Origin: Methanoregula sp. UBA64
Lineage (GTDB): Archaea > Halobacteriota > Methanomicrobia > Methanomicrobiales > Methanospirillaceae
DNA length: 64,000 bases
Direction: 5' to 3'
Assembly (NCBI RefSeq): GCF_002502735.1
Contig: NZ_DAQC01000001.1
Coordinates: forward strand, 241,229 to 305,228
Shown here: positions 17,177-24,821 of the stretch, one piece after another
Layout of the letters: each line of letters starts with the position of its first letter
How positions within the stretch are numbered: position 1 is the stretch's first letter
Made by a program: the position numbers and the translations under genes
Notes under the pieces: model-generated
Database searches by the model: none
Told to the model about the DNA's origin: nothing
Seen by the model: only the letters and a program-made list of their open reading frames with translations

Positions 17177-18061
17177 TTATTTAAAGAACGGTTCGCGCCG
17201 TGCAACGGCTTCCCGGAACAGGGCTTCGAGTTCCGCTCCTTTTTTCCCCCGAATTGCAACATGGTTGTCGGTTCGGAGGAGGCAGGGTTTGAGTTTCCCG
17301 TCCGATGTTACCCGGAGCCGGTTGCAGTAGGCACAGAATTCGGTATTGTGCAGCGGCCGTACGATCTCCACCTCGGCACCGTCAAGGCAGTATTTCTTGC
17401 GGTGGTGCATACGGCGCGTCAGGATCTGCTCGGAGCGTGCTGCAAGACGGTGCTCCAGGGGATTGAGATCTCCATGATACTCGCAGTCGTTGAAGTGCAT
17501 CAGTTCGATGAGCTGGAGGACGAGGTTGTGGTTGTTCCGGACATAGGCCAGGAAATCGTCGATCTCGTTGTCGTTGATACCTTCGAGAACCACCATGTTG
17601 ATCTTGACTGGTGTCAGGCCGACGTTTAAGGCAGCATCGATCCCGGCGAGCACTTCGCCAAGCCGGTCGCTGCCGGTGATCTTTTTGTAGGTTACAGGGT
17701 TGAGACTGTCGAGGCTGACGTTTACCCGGCGGAGCCCGGCCGCTTTTAAGTCTGCGGCCATATCGGCAAGAAGGATGCCGTTTGTGGTGATCGATGCCTC
17801 GATTCCTTTCGGGACTGCCCGGATGATCTGCAAAATATCCGGCCGGATCAGCGGTTCCCCCCCGGTGAATTTTATATTGCGGATCCCAAACTTTGCGGCA
17901 GTCTGCATGATGGCAATGATCTCGTCAGCGCTCATCTCGCTCTCGGGATTCTTTTCTCCTTCGGCGTGGCAGTAGATGCAGGAAAGATTGCAGCGCGAGG
18001 TCAGGCTGATCCGCAGGTTCGTTACCGGTCGTCCACAGGGATCCTTGAGCGTCTCTGTCAT
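17177..18061 (-). CDS. moaA: GTP 3',8-cyclase MoaA (molybdopterin biosynthesis)
   Basis: Radical SAM enzyme converting GTP to 3',8-cyclo-GTP, the first step of molybdopterin synthesis, needed for formylmethanofuran and formate dehydrogenases. The 294-residue protein has the SAM-cluster motif CNLSCIYC (Cys 24, 28, 31), GGEPLIRPD, and the C-terminal second cluster (FCAYCNRLRVTSDGKLKPCL, three Cys). The bacterial C-terminal Gly-Gly tail is absent; the protein ends in REPFFK. It starts 9 nt after rlmE and is probably cotranscribed. Confidence 0.93.
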   Translation of the reverse strand: MTETLKDPCGRPVTNLRISLTSRCNLSCIYCHAEGEKNPESEMSADEIIAIMQTAAKFGIRNIKFTGGEPLIRPDILQIIRAVPKGIEASITTNGILLADMAADLKAAGLRRVNVSLDSLNPVTYKKITGSDRLGEVLAGIDAALNVGLTPVKINMVVLEGINDNEIDDFLAYVRNNHNLVLQLIELMHFNDCEYHGDLNPLEHRLAARSEQILTRRMHHRKKYCLDGAEVEIVRPLHNTEFCAYCNRLRVTSDGKLKPCLLRTDNHVAIRGKKGAELEALFREAVARREPFFK

Positions 18062-18070
18062 GGGAAGCGT

Positions 18071-18652
18071 TCAACCCTTGAAATTCTTTGCAACAATATA
18101 AATTTCCGTGCTTCCCTTCCTCGTAGCCTTGGTGTTATAGGTCTTTACGGCAAAGAAATACTCGCGGATCATGCCGAGAAGTTCGGGGAAGTCCTCGCCC
18201 TGGAATGATTTTATAATAAAGTTCCCGCCGGGCTTGAGCACATGGCAGGCAAACGTCAGCGCTTCCTCCCCGAGTGCAATGGCCCGGGCCTGGTCGTAGC
18301 TCTTGTGGCCCGAGAGTTTGGGGGCTGCATCGCAGACAACAATGCTCACCGTACCGAGCATCTCCTGTGCCTGGCGCTGGATCAGGGGATCTGTCAGATC
18401 CCCTTCGATGGTCTCTATTCCTTCAATCGCTGCGATCGGGTTGAGATCGATCCCGAGTACTCGCCCGTCGGTCAGGGTCCGCAGGACCTGGAGCCAGCTG
18501 CCCGGGGCTGCCCCGAGATCGATGATGTTATCGTCTCTCCTGATGACCTCGAATTTATTCTGGATCTCGATTAATTTGTACGATGCCCGGGACCGGAATC
18601 CCTCGTGTTTTGCCCGTAAATAGACCTTATCCCGCGACCACTGTGACCCCAT
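18071..18652 (-). CDS. rlmE: 23S rRNA (uridine-2'-O)-methyltransferase RlmE/FtsJ
   Basis: SAM-dependent 2'-O-methyltransferase of 193 residues. The N-terminus QWSRDKVYLRAKHEGFRSRASYKL carries the first catalytic Lys. Motif I is IIDLGAAPGSWLQ, the catalytic Asp is in VVCDAAPKLSG, and the second Lys in NFIIKSFQGED; the K-D-K-E tetrad is preserved. It lacks the C-terminal TRAM domain seen in some archaeal homologues. It is divergent from the PCNA gene. Confidence 0.94.
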   Translation of the reverse strand: MGSQWSRDKVYLRAKHEGFRSRASYKLIEIQNKFEVIRRDDNIIDLGAAPGSWLQVLRTLTDGRVLGIDLNPIAAIEGIETIEGDLTDPLIQRQAQEMLGTVSIVVCDAAPKLSGHKSYDQARAIALGEEALTFACHVLKPGGNFIIKSFQGEDFPELLGMIREYFFAVKTYNTKATRKGSTEIYIVAKNFKG

Positions 18653-18751
18653 GAATGTTCTCCCGGATAAAAAAATCCCTGAATCGAACCCAAAACGCTA
18701 TAATTAAAGTATGACGATATACTGTATAAGACAGTTGTTAAGGGGAACGCG

Positions 18752-19495
18752 ATGTTAAAAGCAACCATTGACGCAGACGTATTCCGGGAGGCCATCGAAG
18801 CGATCTCGGCACTTGTTCCTGAGTGCCGGCTGCATACCGCAGAGGACAGCATCTCCACCCGGGCAGTGGATACCGCCAATGTCGCGATGATCGCCCTCAC
18901 GCTCAAGAAAGAGGCCTTCGACACATTCAAGGCGACAGCGAGCGAACTCGGGGTCGACATCTCAAAGATGAAGAATATTTTTAATATGGGCGGGAAAGGC
19001 GATCTCATCAGCCTCGAACTTGCAGACAATGCCCAGAAGATGGCAGTCAGCGTCCACGGCTACCACTATTCCATCACCCTGCTCGACACAAACACCATAC
19101 GAAAAGATCCCAACTCCCCGACAATCAATCTGCCCGGCAAGATTGTCATATCGGGAGAAGACCTCAACAATGCAATCAAGGCCGCAGCGGTAATCTCCGA
19201 TAAGATCGCGATGGGGATCAATGCGAAAGACCAGACCTTTTTCATGGTTGCAGAAGGCGACACCGACCATATCCAGCGCGAGTTTGGCAAGGACGAGCTC
19301 AAGTCGCTCGTTCCCGCAGACGTGCGGTCGCTCTTCTCCCTTGACTATCTCCGGGACATGGGGAAAGTGATGTCAAAGGCGGCAGAAGTCGAGGTCTGCC
19401 TTGGCGTCGACCACCCGGTCCGGTTCTCCTTTGATATTGCGGGCGGCAATGGTCACGTCGAGTACCTGCTCGCCCCCCGGATTGAGGCTGACTGA
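18752..19495 (+). CDS. pcn: DNA polymerase sliding clamp PCNA
   Basis: Homotrimeric processivity clamp for archaeal replication, 247 residues as usual. Typical features include the N-terminal FREAIEAISALVPECRLHT, the interdomain connector around residues 118-135 (DTNTIRKDPNSPTINLPGK) and the C-terminal VRFSFDIAGGNGHVEYLLAPR. The central helices are acidic outside and basic inside, as in the family. A TATA-like GATATACTG lies about 30 nt upstream. Its stop codon is followed immediately by priL, giving a clamp-primase operon. Confidence 0.97.
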   Translation: MLKATIDADVFREAIEAISALVPECRLHTAEDSISTRAVDTANVAMIALTLKKEAFDTFKATASELGVDISKMKNIFNMGGKGDLISLELADNAQKMAVSVHGYHYSITLLDTNTIRKDPNSPTINLPGKIVISGEDLNNAIKAAAVISDKIAMGINAKDQTFFMVAEGDTDHIQREFGKDELKSLVPADVRSLFSLDYLRDMGKVMSKAAEVEVCLGVDHPVRFSFDIAGGNGHVEYLLAPRIEAD

Positions 19496-20575
19496 ATGGT
19501 CTTTGTGCCCTCCGGCAAGGAACTCTCCCATTTTCCGTTTTTGAAAAAAGCCCAGGAGCCCATCAGGGCCCGGTTTGCATCGCTCGGTTCCCTTCTTTCA
19601 ACACCAAAAGGACAGGCTCTTGTCGATCTGGCAGTTGCCCGGATTAAGGAAGCCTCGGTCCCGAGGAAAAACCATGTTCCTGCGGTTTGCGATACTCCTG
19701 AAGATGAGATCGCGGCCTATGCACTTGCACGGATCGTTGCATCCTGCGTGAACGACCGGCAGCTCATCGACCGTCTCACCCGGTACGAGTCCGAGCGGGC
19801 TTATTATTTCCTCGTCGACGAAGAGGAATGGAACAGCGGGTATATGCAGGAAGACGGGGAGTACTCCCGGCTCTGGATGGCTATAGCCGATGAACTGGGC
19901 ATCAGGATAGAAAAAGACCGGATGCCGGTGCCCGATTATGTGGAGCTTGTCGCTCCGCTGCACGATGACCGGTTCCGGCTCATTAACCGGCGTGTGGAGC
20001 AGGGTTTTGTTACGGTGAACAAGAACGAACGGTACGAACTTTTGCGGGAGCGTGTCCGGGTGATGCTGCGCCGTGACCTCCCCCACCGGGTACCAAAAGA
20101 GATCTGCGAGCAGCTTGCCCCGCGGGCCGCGGAGATCAAGGCCGCGTACCAGGAACAGATGCTGCGGCAGTTTGGCAAGGTCGAGGAAGGCGCGTTTCCT
20201 CCCTGCATACAGGCACTTATCACCGCGCTGGCCGCAGGAGTCAATCTCACGCATCCTGGCCGTTTCTCGCTTACGGCATTCCTCCACAATATCGGGATGG
20301 ACACGTCCGGCATTGCCGCGCTCTACGCCCGTTCGCCCGATTTCGATATCGAAAAGACCATGTACCAGGTCGAGCACATCACCGGTCGTGGCGGCACCTC
20401 GACCGAATATACAACGCCGGCCTGCGCCGCTATGCAGACCACGGGGCTCTGCGTCCACCGCGACCATATCTGCGAGAAGGTCAGTCACCCCTTAAGTTAT
20501 TACAAAGTAAAAAAGTCCCTTCCCCACAAACCCGCACCGGCAAAACCGCAGGCCCCCAAAAAAGAAGCGGAATGA
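19496..20575 (+). CDS. priL: DNA primase large subunit PriL
   Basis: Regulatory, iron-sulfur subunit of the archaeal/eukaryotic-type primase. The 359-residue protein has an alpha-helical N-terminal half and a C-terminal Fe-S domain with four Cys: FPPCIQ (about 238), the PACAAM and TGLC pair (about 308-316), and HICEKVSHPLSYY (about 324). A Lys/Pro tail (KPAPAKPQAPKKEAE) ends the protein. The start codon abuts the PCNA stop (TGAATG). The catalytic subunit PriS is not in the window. Confidence 0.93.
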   Translation: MVFVPSGKELSHFPFLKKAQEPIRARFASLGSLLSTPKGQALVDLAVARIKEASVPRKNHVPAVCDTPEDEIAAYALARIVASCVNDRQLIDRLTRYESERAYYFLVDEEEWNSGYMQEDGEYSRLWMAIADELGIRIEKDRMPVPDYVELVAPLHDDRFRLINRRVEQGFVTVNKNERYELLRERVRVMLRRDLPHRVPKEICEQLAPRAAEIKAAYQEQMLRQFGKVEEGAFPPCIQALITALAAGVNLTHPGRFSLTAFLHNIGMDTSGIAALYARSPDFDIEKTMYQVEHITGRGGTSTEYTTPACAAMQTTGLCVHRDHICEKVSHPLSYYKVKKSLPHKPAPAKPQAPKKEAE

Positions 20576-20668
20576 CCGGGTCCCGGCCGGTCTCGCGGTT
20601 TTCTTTTTTGTAAATTATCAGAATCGTTCCGGAATGTCAGGACTCCCGGATTTTTCCAGTACTTAACC

Positions 20669-20717
20669 TTACAGTTCAGCTGTAACTTTACAGATTGTCT
20701 GTAAAGTTACAGACAAT
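20669..20717. repeat. Palindromic operator-like array, 19-bp period (TTACAG/CTGTAA half-sites)
   Basis: Five alternating half-sites are seen: TTACAG 20669, CTGTAA 20680, TTACAG 20688, CTGTAA 20699, TTACAG 20707. The arrangement is TTACAG-N5-CTGTAA-N2 repeated every 19 bp. The right part, ATTGTCTGTAA-AG-TTACAGACAAT (20694-20717), is a perfect 11-bp inverted repeat. It lies about 95-145 bp after priL and about 170-220 bp before the next gene end. It could be a cooperative operator or a transcribed hairpin; no regulator is identified. Confidence 0.8.
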
Positions 20718-20750
20718 GTCCGTCGGAAGAGGTGGGAAAATTATGAGAAA

Positions 20751-20800
20751 AACCGGATCGGTTGGTGGACTTTTTTTTCAAACCGGATCTTCCGCAGGTT
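20751..20800 (-). repeat. Diverged inverted copies of the 32-bp array unit
   Basis: CGGATCGGTTGGTG at 20754-20767 is the exact reverse complement of the core CACCAACCGATCCG in the large array (38546-38559), and it is preceded by A5 as expected for an inverted unit. It is followed by GGAC and T8 and another CCGGATC. No gene lies in 20576-20887; the rest of that stretch holds the T-run after priL and the palindromic array. Confidence 0.6.
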
Positions 20801-20887
20801 TTGCGATCCGGCAGATGTGCGATCCAGCGGGCTGATGTCCAGCTTTTAGGGATCTGATTAAAAAAGACAAAAAGGTATATTTCCCGT

Positions 20888-21079
20888 TCAGGCAATCTGC
20901 TCGTTTACCTTATAGCCTGCAATGGCAAGGAACAGGATAAAGACGACAATTGCGATCAGGTATGCTGCCCCGACAGCTTCCTTCATGACCAGCGGAAGTA
21001 CTGCCAATAAGACGGTCAGGATAATGAACCCGGCAACGCCGATAATAACATCCAGCAGACGTGCGTCCATCCCGTTCAT
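20888..21079 (-). CDS. Small two-helix membrane protein
   Basis: A 63-residue protein that is almost entirely two hydrophobic helices (about 8-26 and 34-56), separated by MKEAVG, with the C-terminus KVNEQIA. I do not recognise a family. Start 21079 is selected because a TATA-like GCATATATG on this strand lies about 15-25 nt upstream; longer in-frame starts (to 21298) run through the promoter and the divergent HD gene. ATG 21070 is an alternative. Confidence 0.6.
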   Translation of the reverse strand: MNGMDARLLDVIIGVAGFIILTVLLAVLPLVMKEAVGAAYLIAIVVFILFLAIAGYKVNEQIA

Positions 21080-21152
21080 ATTTGCGCTGTTCTCATATAT
21101 GCATATCTTCGCGACCGTCATACTGATGAGGAAAACCGGCATATAACCCAGT

Positions 21153-21704
21153 ATGGAACGTTCCGCTGCATGTGCCCTCCTCTCCCGGTATGTCCGTGAA
21201 CCGGGTCTTACCAGACACTGCCTTGCAACCGGTGCCGTCATGAAAGCGCTTGCCGTCCATCTTGGCAGCGATCCGGAAACGTGGGAGACAATCGGCATTC
21301 TTCATGATATCGACTTCGAGCTTATCGGAGGCGACATGGAGCAGCATGGGATAAAAGGGGAAATGATCCTTCTTGCGGAAGGGATCGATCCGACGATTGC
21401 CTCCGTGGTAAAAAGGCACAACCATCATCTCTTTGCCGGGACCTATACGGAACCTGTCGATATCGCATTGCAGGCCGCAGACAGCGCATCGGGCCTGATT
21501 ACGGCATGTGCGCTCGTCAAAGGCGGGAGGTTGTCGGACGTGACCGTAAAGACCGTGACAAAAAAGGCAAAAGAGAAGTCGTTTGCCGCGGGGTGCGACC
21601 GGACGCGCATCGCCCCCATCGAATCGCTCCTGCCCATTCCGGAGTTCTATGCAACCGCCCTCGGGGGGCTTCTGGAGATCCGCGGCGAGCTGGATCTCTC
21701 CTGA
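21153..21704 (+). CDS. HD-domain (HDIG-type) phosphohydrolase
   Basis: A 183-residue HD-superfamily protein. Metal-binding residues are seen in TRHCLATGAVM (His), ETIGILHDIDFE (HD), KRHNHHLF and ALQAADSASGL (Asp). Relatives include putative phosphohydrolases of unknown substrate. It is divergent from the small membrane gene, with a shared TATA-rich region at 21090-21110. It is a different HD subfamily from the gene at 40128-40655. Confidence 0.87.
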   Translation: MERSAACALLSRYVREPGLTRHCLATGAVMKALAVHLGSDPETWETIGILHDIDFELIGGDMEQHGIKGEMILLAEGIDPTIASVVKRHNHHLFAGTYTEPVDIALQAADSASGLITACALVKGGRLSDVTVKTVTKKAKEKSFAAGCDRTRIAPIESLLPIPEFYATALGGLLEIRGELDLS

Positions 21705-21759
21705 TTTTTTTTGTGAAAGGACATAAGTACCCTGTGGACAACAGAGGTACCTGACAGTT

Positions 21760-22317
21760 ATGATCAGCCCGGAACAGCAGAGGGCAGACGTGCTCTCCCG
21801 GCTCTCGCAGGCAGTAAATCTTCTGGAAGAATCGATGGATTTTCGGCTTGCAGCCGGCGCTCCTGCAAACATCGGCTATGCAATCCGCGGTGCACGCGAC
21901 AACACCGGCGTTGCATCGGTATCCGGCGGACTTCTTGTACAGGATACCAGGGTGCGTGCCGCAGGATCCTGCGGGTTTAGTGCCGACGGGGAGATGGCGA
22001 GAGTGGTCCTCTCCGCAATGAAGTTCGACCCGGAGATGCGCTGTGCGGCAACGATCCGGTATGCGGCCCGGATCCAGGATGTGCTTGAGGATATGTTCCT
22101 TGAATGCTGCACGGTGGATCGGAACAGGCAGGCCCCGGGCGTCAGCACCATGGACTGGGGTATTGCATCCTGCTGCAGGGATGGCGTTCCGGAAGCTGTC
22201 ATCGATCCGGGTGCCGCTCCAGAAAAAGCGGCAATCCACCTGTTTGGGGAAACCCCCGGGGATGTTGCGGGGAATATTATTATGTTGTCGAACCGCATTA
22301 TACGTATAGAACTTTAG
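21760..22317 (+). CDS. ThiN-like thiamine-phosphate synthase family protein
   Basis: A 185-residue stand-alone domain resembling ThiN, the archaeal thiamine-phosphate synthase fold usually fused to ThiD or to an HTH domain. Family-like features are ANIGYAIRGARDNTGVASV, the ARVVLSAMKFDPEMRCAATIRY stretch, and DGVPEAVIDPGAAPEKAAIHLFG. Whether it retains synthase activity is unclear. It lies 11 nt upstream of the S17e gene and heads the ThiN-like/S17e/dapA/dapB run. Confidence 0.8.
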   Translation: MISPEQQRADVLSRLSQAVNLLEESMDFRLAAGAPANIGYAIRGARDNTGVASVSGGLLVQDTRVRAAGSCGFSADGEMARVVLSAMKFDPEMRCAATIRYAARIQDVLEDMFLECCTVDRNRQAPGVSTMDWGIASCCRDGVPEAVIDPGAAPEKAAIHLFGETPGDVAGNIIMLSNRIIRIEL

Positions 22318-22328
22318 AGGAATATTCC

Positions 22329-22520
22329 ATGGGAATAAAGCCGTCATATATTAAGACCATCGGGACCACCCTCCTTGCCAAGCAGCGGGAGAACTTTTCG
22401 AACAGCTTTGACGCAAACAAACAGCAGCTCGGTTCCTCCGCGTCCATCCAGAGCAAACGCGTACGAAATCGTGTCGCCGGGTATATAACAAGAAAAATTA
22501 ATACAAAGAGACATGCATAA
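22329..22520 (+). CDS. rps17e: 30S ribosomal protein S17e
   Basis: A 63-residue small-subunit protein specific to archaea and eukaryotes. The N-terminus MGIKPSYIKTIGTTLLAKQ and the conserved block SIQSKRVRNRVAGYITRKI identify it. ATG 22329 has GAGG 7 nt upstream. A longer in-frame reading from 22104 overlaps the ThiN-like gene and is spurious. The position just ahead of dapA suggests cotranscription. Confidence 0.93.
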   Translation: MGIKPSYIKTIGTTLLAKQRENFSNSFDANKQQLGSSASIQSKRVRNRVAGYITRKINTKRHA

Positions 22521-22529
22521 CCGTAGGTT

Positions 22530-23477
22530 ATGTTCAATGGTGTCCTACCCGCAATTATAACCCCTTTTAAACGTAATTCCGCGACGGACCTTGACATCCA
22601 GGGTCTTGAACGAAATATCCGTTACCTGCTTTCCTGCGGTATCCACGGCATTGTACCGTGCGGTTCGACCGGGGAATCGGCAACGCTCTCCATTAAGGAA
22701 CACGAGAGGGTTGTCAGTGCCACGATCGATACCGTTAACGGGAAGATTCCGGTTCTCGCAGGAACGGGTTCGAACAACACAGCGGAAGCAGTCATCCTCA
22801 CCAAGGCGGCCAAGGACACCGGCGCGGATGGCGTGCTCGTCATCAGCCCGTATTACAACAAGCCCAACCGCGCAGGGCTTATCAGGCACTACACAAAACT
22901 TGCGGACCTCGATATCCCGCTCGTCATCTACAACGTGCCCGGCCGCACGGGGCAGAATCTCGAACCGGACCTGATCGCAGAGCTCGCGCAGCACCCGAAC
23001 ATTGTCGGGATAAAGGAAGCGAGCGGCAATATCGGCCAGGTGTCAAGAATCATCGAGATGACGCAGGACGAGGACTTTGCCGTGATCTCCGGTGACGACA
23101 ACCTCACGCTCCCGATCATGGCGCTCGGAGGTACTGGCGTGATCTCGGTTGCGGCAAATGTCGATCCCCGGCGCATGGTCGCGATGTGCGAGGCTGTGGA
23201 AAAAGGCGACTGGAAAAAGGCGCTCTCCCTGCACTATGCCCTCTCACCGCTCTTCCGTTCGATGTTCATCGATACGAACCCCATACCGGTCAAAAAGGCC
23301 GTGGAGCTGGTGGGCATGGCCGGCGGCCCGGTCAGACTTCCGCTTGCCGACCTTGATGGGAAGAAGACTGCCGAACTCAAAAAAGTGCTCGCCACTATCC
23401 CGACAGGAAAGAAAACGGGATCGGCCGGCCCGGTAAAACCCGCAAAAAAGCCGGCAGTAAAGAAGAGCCGGCGGTGA
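22530..23477 (+). CDS. dapA: 4-hydroxy-tetrahydrodipicolinate synthase
   Basis: Condenses pyruvate with aspartate semialdehyde, the entry step of diaminopimelate/lysine synthesis. A class I aldolase TIM barrel of 315 residues with GTGSNNTAEAV, VISPYYNKP (catalytic Tyr), and the Schiff-base Lys in VGIKEASGN. The last 25 residues are a Lys/Pro-rich tail (TGKKTGSAGPVKPAKKP) not found in bacterial DapA. AGGTT precedes the ATG. dapB begins 7 nt downstream. Confidence 0.96.
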   Translation: MFNGVLPAIITPFKRNSATDLDIQGLERNIRYLLSCGIHGIVPCGSTGESATLSIKEHERVVSATIDTVNGKIPVLAGTGSNNTAEAVILTKAAKDTGADGVLVISPYYNKPNRAGLIRHYTKLADLDIPLVIYNVPGRTGQNLEPDLIAELAQHPNIVGIKEASGNIGQVSRIIEMTQDEDFAVISGDDNLTLPIMALGGTGVISVAANVDPRRMVAMCEAVEKGDWKKALSLHYALSPLFRSMFIDTNPIPVKKAVELVGMAGGPVRLPLADLDGKKTAELKKVLATIPTGKKTGSAGPVKPAKKPAVKKSRR

Positions 23478-23484
23478 CCCGGTC

Positions 23485-24264
23485 ATGGTAAAAGTTGTTG
23501 TCTGCGGCGCATCAGGCCGCATGGGCCAGACCATCGGAAGGATGGTCCATGAGTCCAAAGACCTCGAACTGGTCGGGGGTATCGATCTCCGCCCGGGAAC
23601 CTTTTTCGGGGCGGAGATCGTGGCATCGCAGGATATCGGCGATCTGCTTGCCCGCAAAAAACCCGATGTCCTGATCGACTTTACGATTGCCCAGGCCGCT
23701 GTGGGAAACGTTAAGGCCGCGGCAAAGCACAATGTCGCCGTTGTCGTGGGAACGACCGGCTTTACCCCCGAACAGCGCAGGGAGATGGCCGCTGCAATTG
23801 AGGGCAATATCCCGGCGGTAATTTCGAGCAATTTCTCGGTAGGGGTCAATATCTTCTGGCAGCTGGTGCGGGAGGCGGGAAAACTGCTCGCTGACTACGA
23901 TATCGAGGTGATCGAGGCGCACCACCGGAACAAGAAGGATGCACCGAGCGGCACGGCAAAGACGATCCTCCAGATCCTTGACGAGGAAGTGGGGGAACGC
24001 AGGAAGCTCTACGGGCGGGAGGGCATGATGGAACGCGGCAACGAGATCGGCGTCCATGTGATCCGGGGCGGCGATATCGTGGGCGATCATTCGGTCATGT
24101 TCTCGAAGAACTTCGAGACAATCGAGCTCTCCCACCGGGCGTACGACCGCTCGGTCTTTGCAAGCGGGGCACTACGGGCGGCATGCTGGGTCGCCGGGAA
24201 GGAACCGGGCATCTATGGCATGAACGATGTCCTCGGTCTTGTCCCGAAAAATCCGAAAGCCTGA
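23485..24264 (+). CDS. dapB: 4-hydroxy-tetrahydrodipicolinate reductase
   Basis: NAD(P)H-dependent reductase following DapA. The 259-residue protein shows the nucleotide-binding VVCGASGRMGQTIG (about 4-17), GTTGFTPEQ, SSNFSVGVN, and the catalytic EAHHRNKKDAPSGTA block. A complete domain order supports function. It lies 7 nt after dapA and 66 nt before a ferredoxin gene. Confidence 0.96.
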   Translation: MVKVVVCGASGRMGQTIGRMVHESKDLELVGGIDLRPGTFFGAEIVASQDIGDLLARKKPDVLIDFTIAQAAVGNVKAAAKHNVAVVVGTTGFTPEQRREMAAAIEGNIPAVISSNFSVGVNIFWQLVREAGKLLADYDIEVIEAHHRNKKDAPSGTAKTILQILDEEVGERRKLYGREGMMERGNEIGVHVIRGGDIVGDHSVMFSKNFETIELSHRAYDRSVFASGALRAACWVAGKEPGIYGMNDVLGLVPKNPKA

Positions 24265-24330
24265 TGCCGTTTGTACAAATCGAAACCTATTTTTTGTCTT
24301 TGGCCGCATAATAACGATGGAGTGAATAGT

Positions 24331-24504
24331 TTGGTTGCCGTTATTGATACGACAAAATGTACCGGTTGCGAAACCTGTGTAAGCGAATGCCCGGCCTCTG
24401 CGATATCCATGGATAACGAGAAGGCCAAGGTAGACAAGGACATGTGTGTGGACTGCGAGACCTGCGTGGATGCCTGCCCGTCAGAAGCTATCCACATGGA
24501 ATAA
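24331..24504 (+). CDS. 2x[4Fe-4S] ferredoxin with TTG start
   Basis: A 57-residue clostridial-type ferredoxin with two CxxCxxCxxxCP sites (CTGCETCVSECP and CVDCETCVDACP). The start is inferred to be TTG at 24331, which gives MVAVIDTTKC and lies 8 nt after GGAG (24319-24322); GTG 24322 overlaps that site and the in-frame codon at 24271 adds unrelated residues. It follows dapB in the same direction and probably carries low-potential electrons; the partner enzyme is unknown. Confidence 0.88.
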   Translation: MVAVIDTTKCTGCETCVSECPASAISMDNEKAKVDKDMCVDCETCVDACPSEAIHME

Positions 24505-24821
24505 TCTTTTCACGTACCGTCCGTTTTACCAGCCTTTTTTCTTGTTGATCCCGCAGAATCTGCGGCAATGTCAATTGTTTTTGGCTCTTACGTGTTTTAG
24601 CTTGGCCTTTTTTTGCAAACCGTAATGGTTATTATAGGGATATTTTAGGGAAACCCCGGTTTTATGGAATCCTTATCTGCAATTTATTCAGGGCGTTTTA
24701 ATAAACGGTACGCATCGGAAAACAATGTTTTTATCATCACAGGTGAAATGGGATTTTACAACCCGCCATTATCTGGAATAACGGGAAAGACAAAACTACA
24801 CAAAAACAGGACCTGTCACTT
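24505..24821. other. Intergenic region upstream of asd
   Basis: AT-rich, without a recognisable gene. It contains T-runs (about 24534-24540 and 24611-24617) suitable for terminating the dap-ferredoxin transcript and a short perfect hairpin, CCGCAG-AAT-CTGCGG, at 24551-24565. TATTATAGGG near 24634 and TTTTAATAAA near 24697 are candidate TATA elements for asd. I see no riboswitch fold that I can name. Confidence 0.5.

Noticed and set aside
19598..20488. 296-codon minus-strand reading opposite priL
   Set aside because: Antisense artefact of GC-rich codon use; priL has its Fe-S cysteines intact.
24551..24565. Riboswitch upstream of asd
   Set aside because: Only a 6-bp hairpin is seen; no lysine- or SAM-riboswitch core elements could be recognised.
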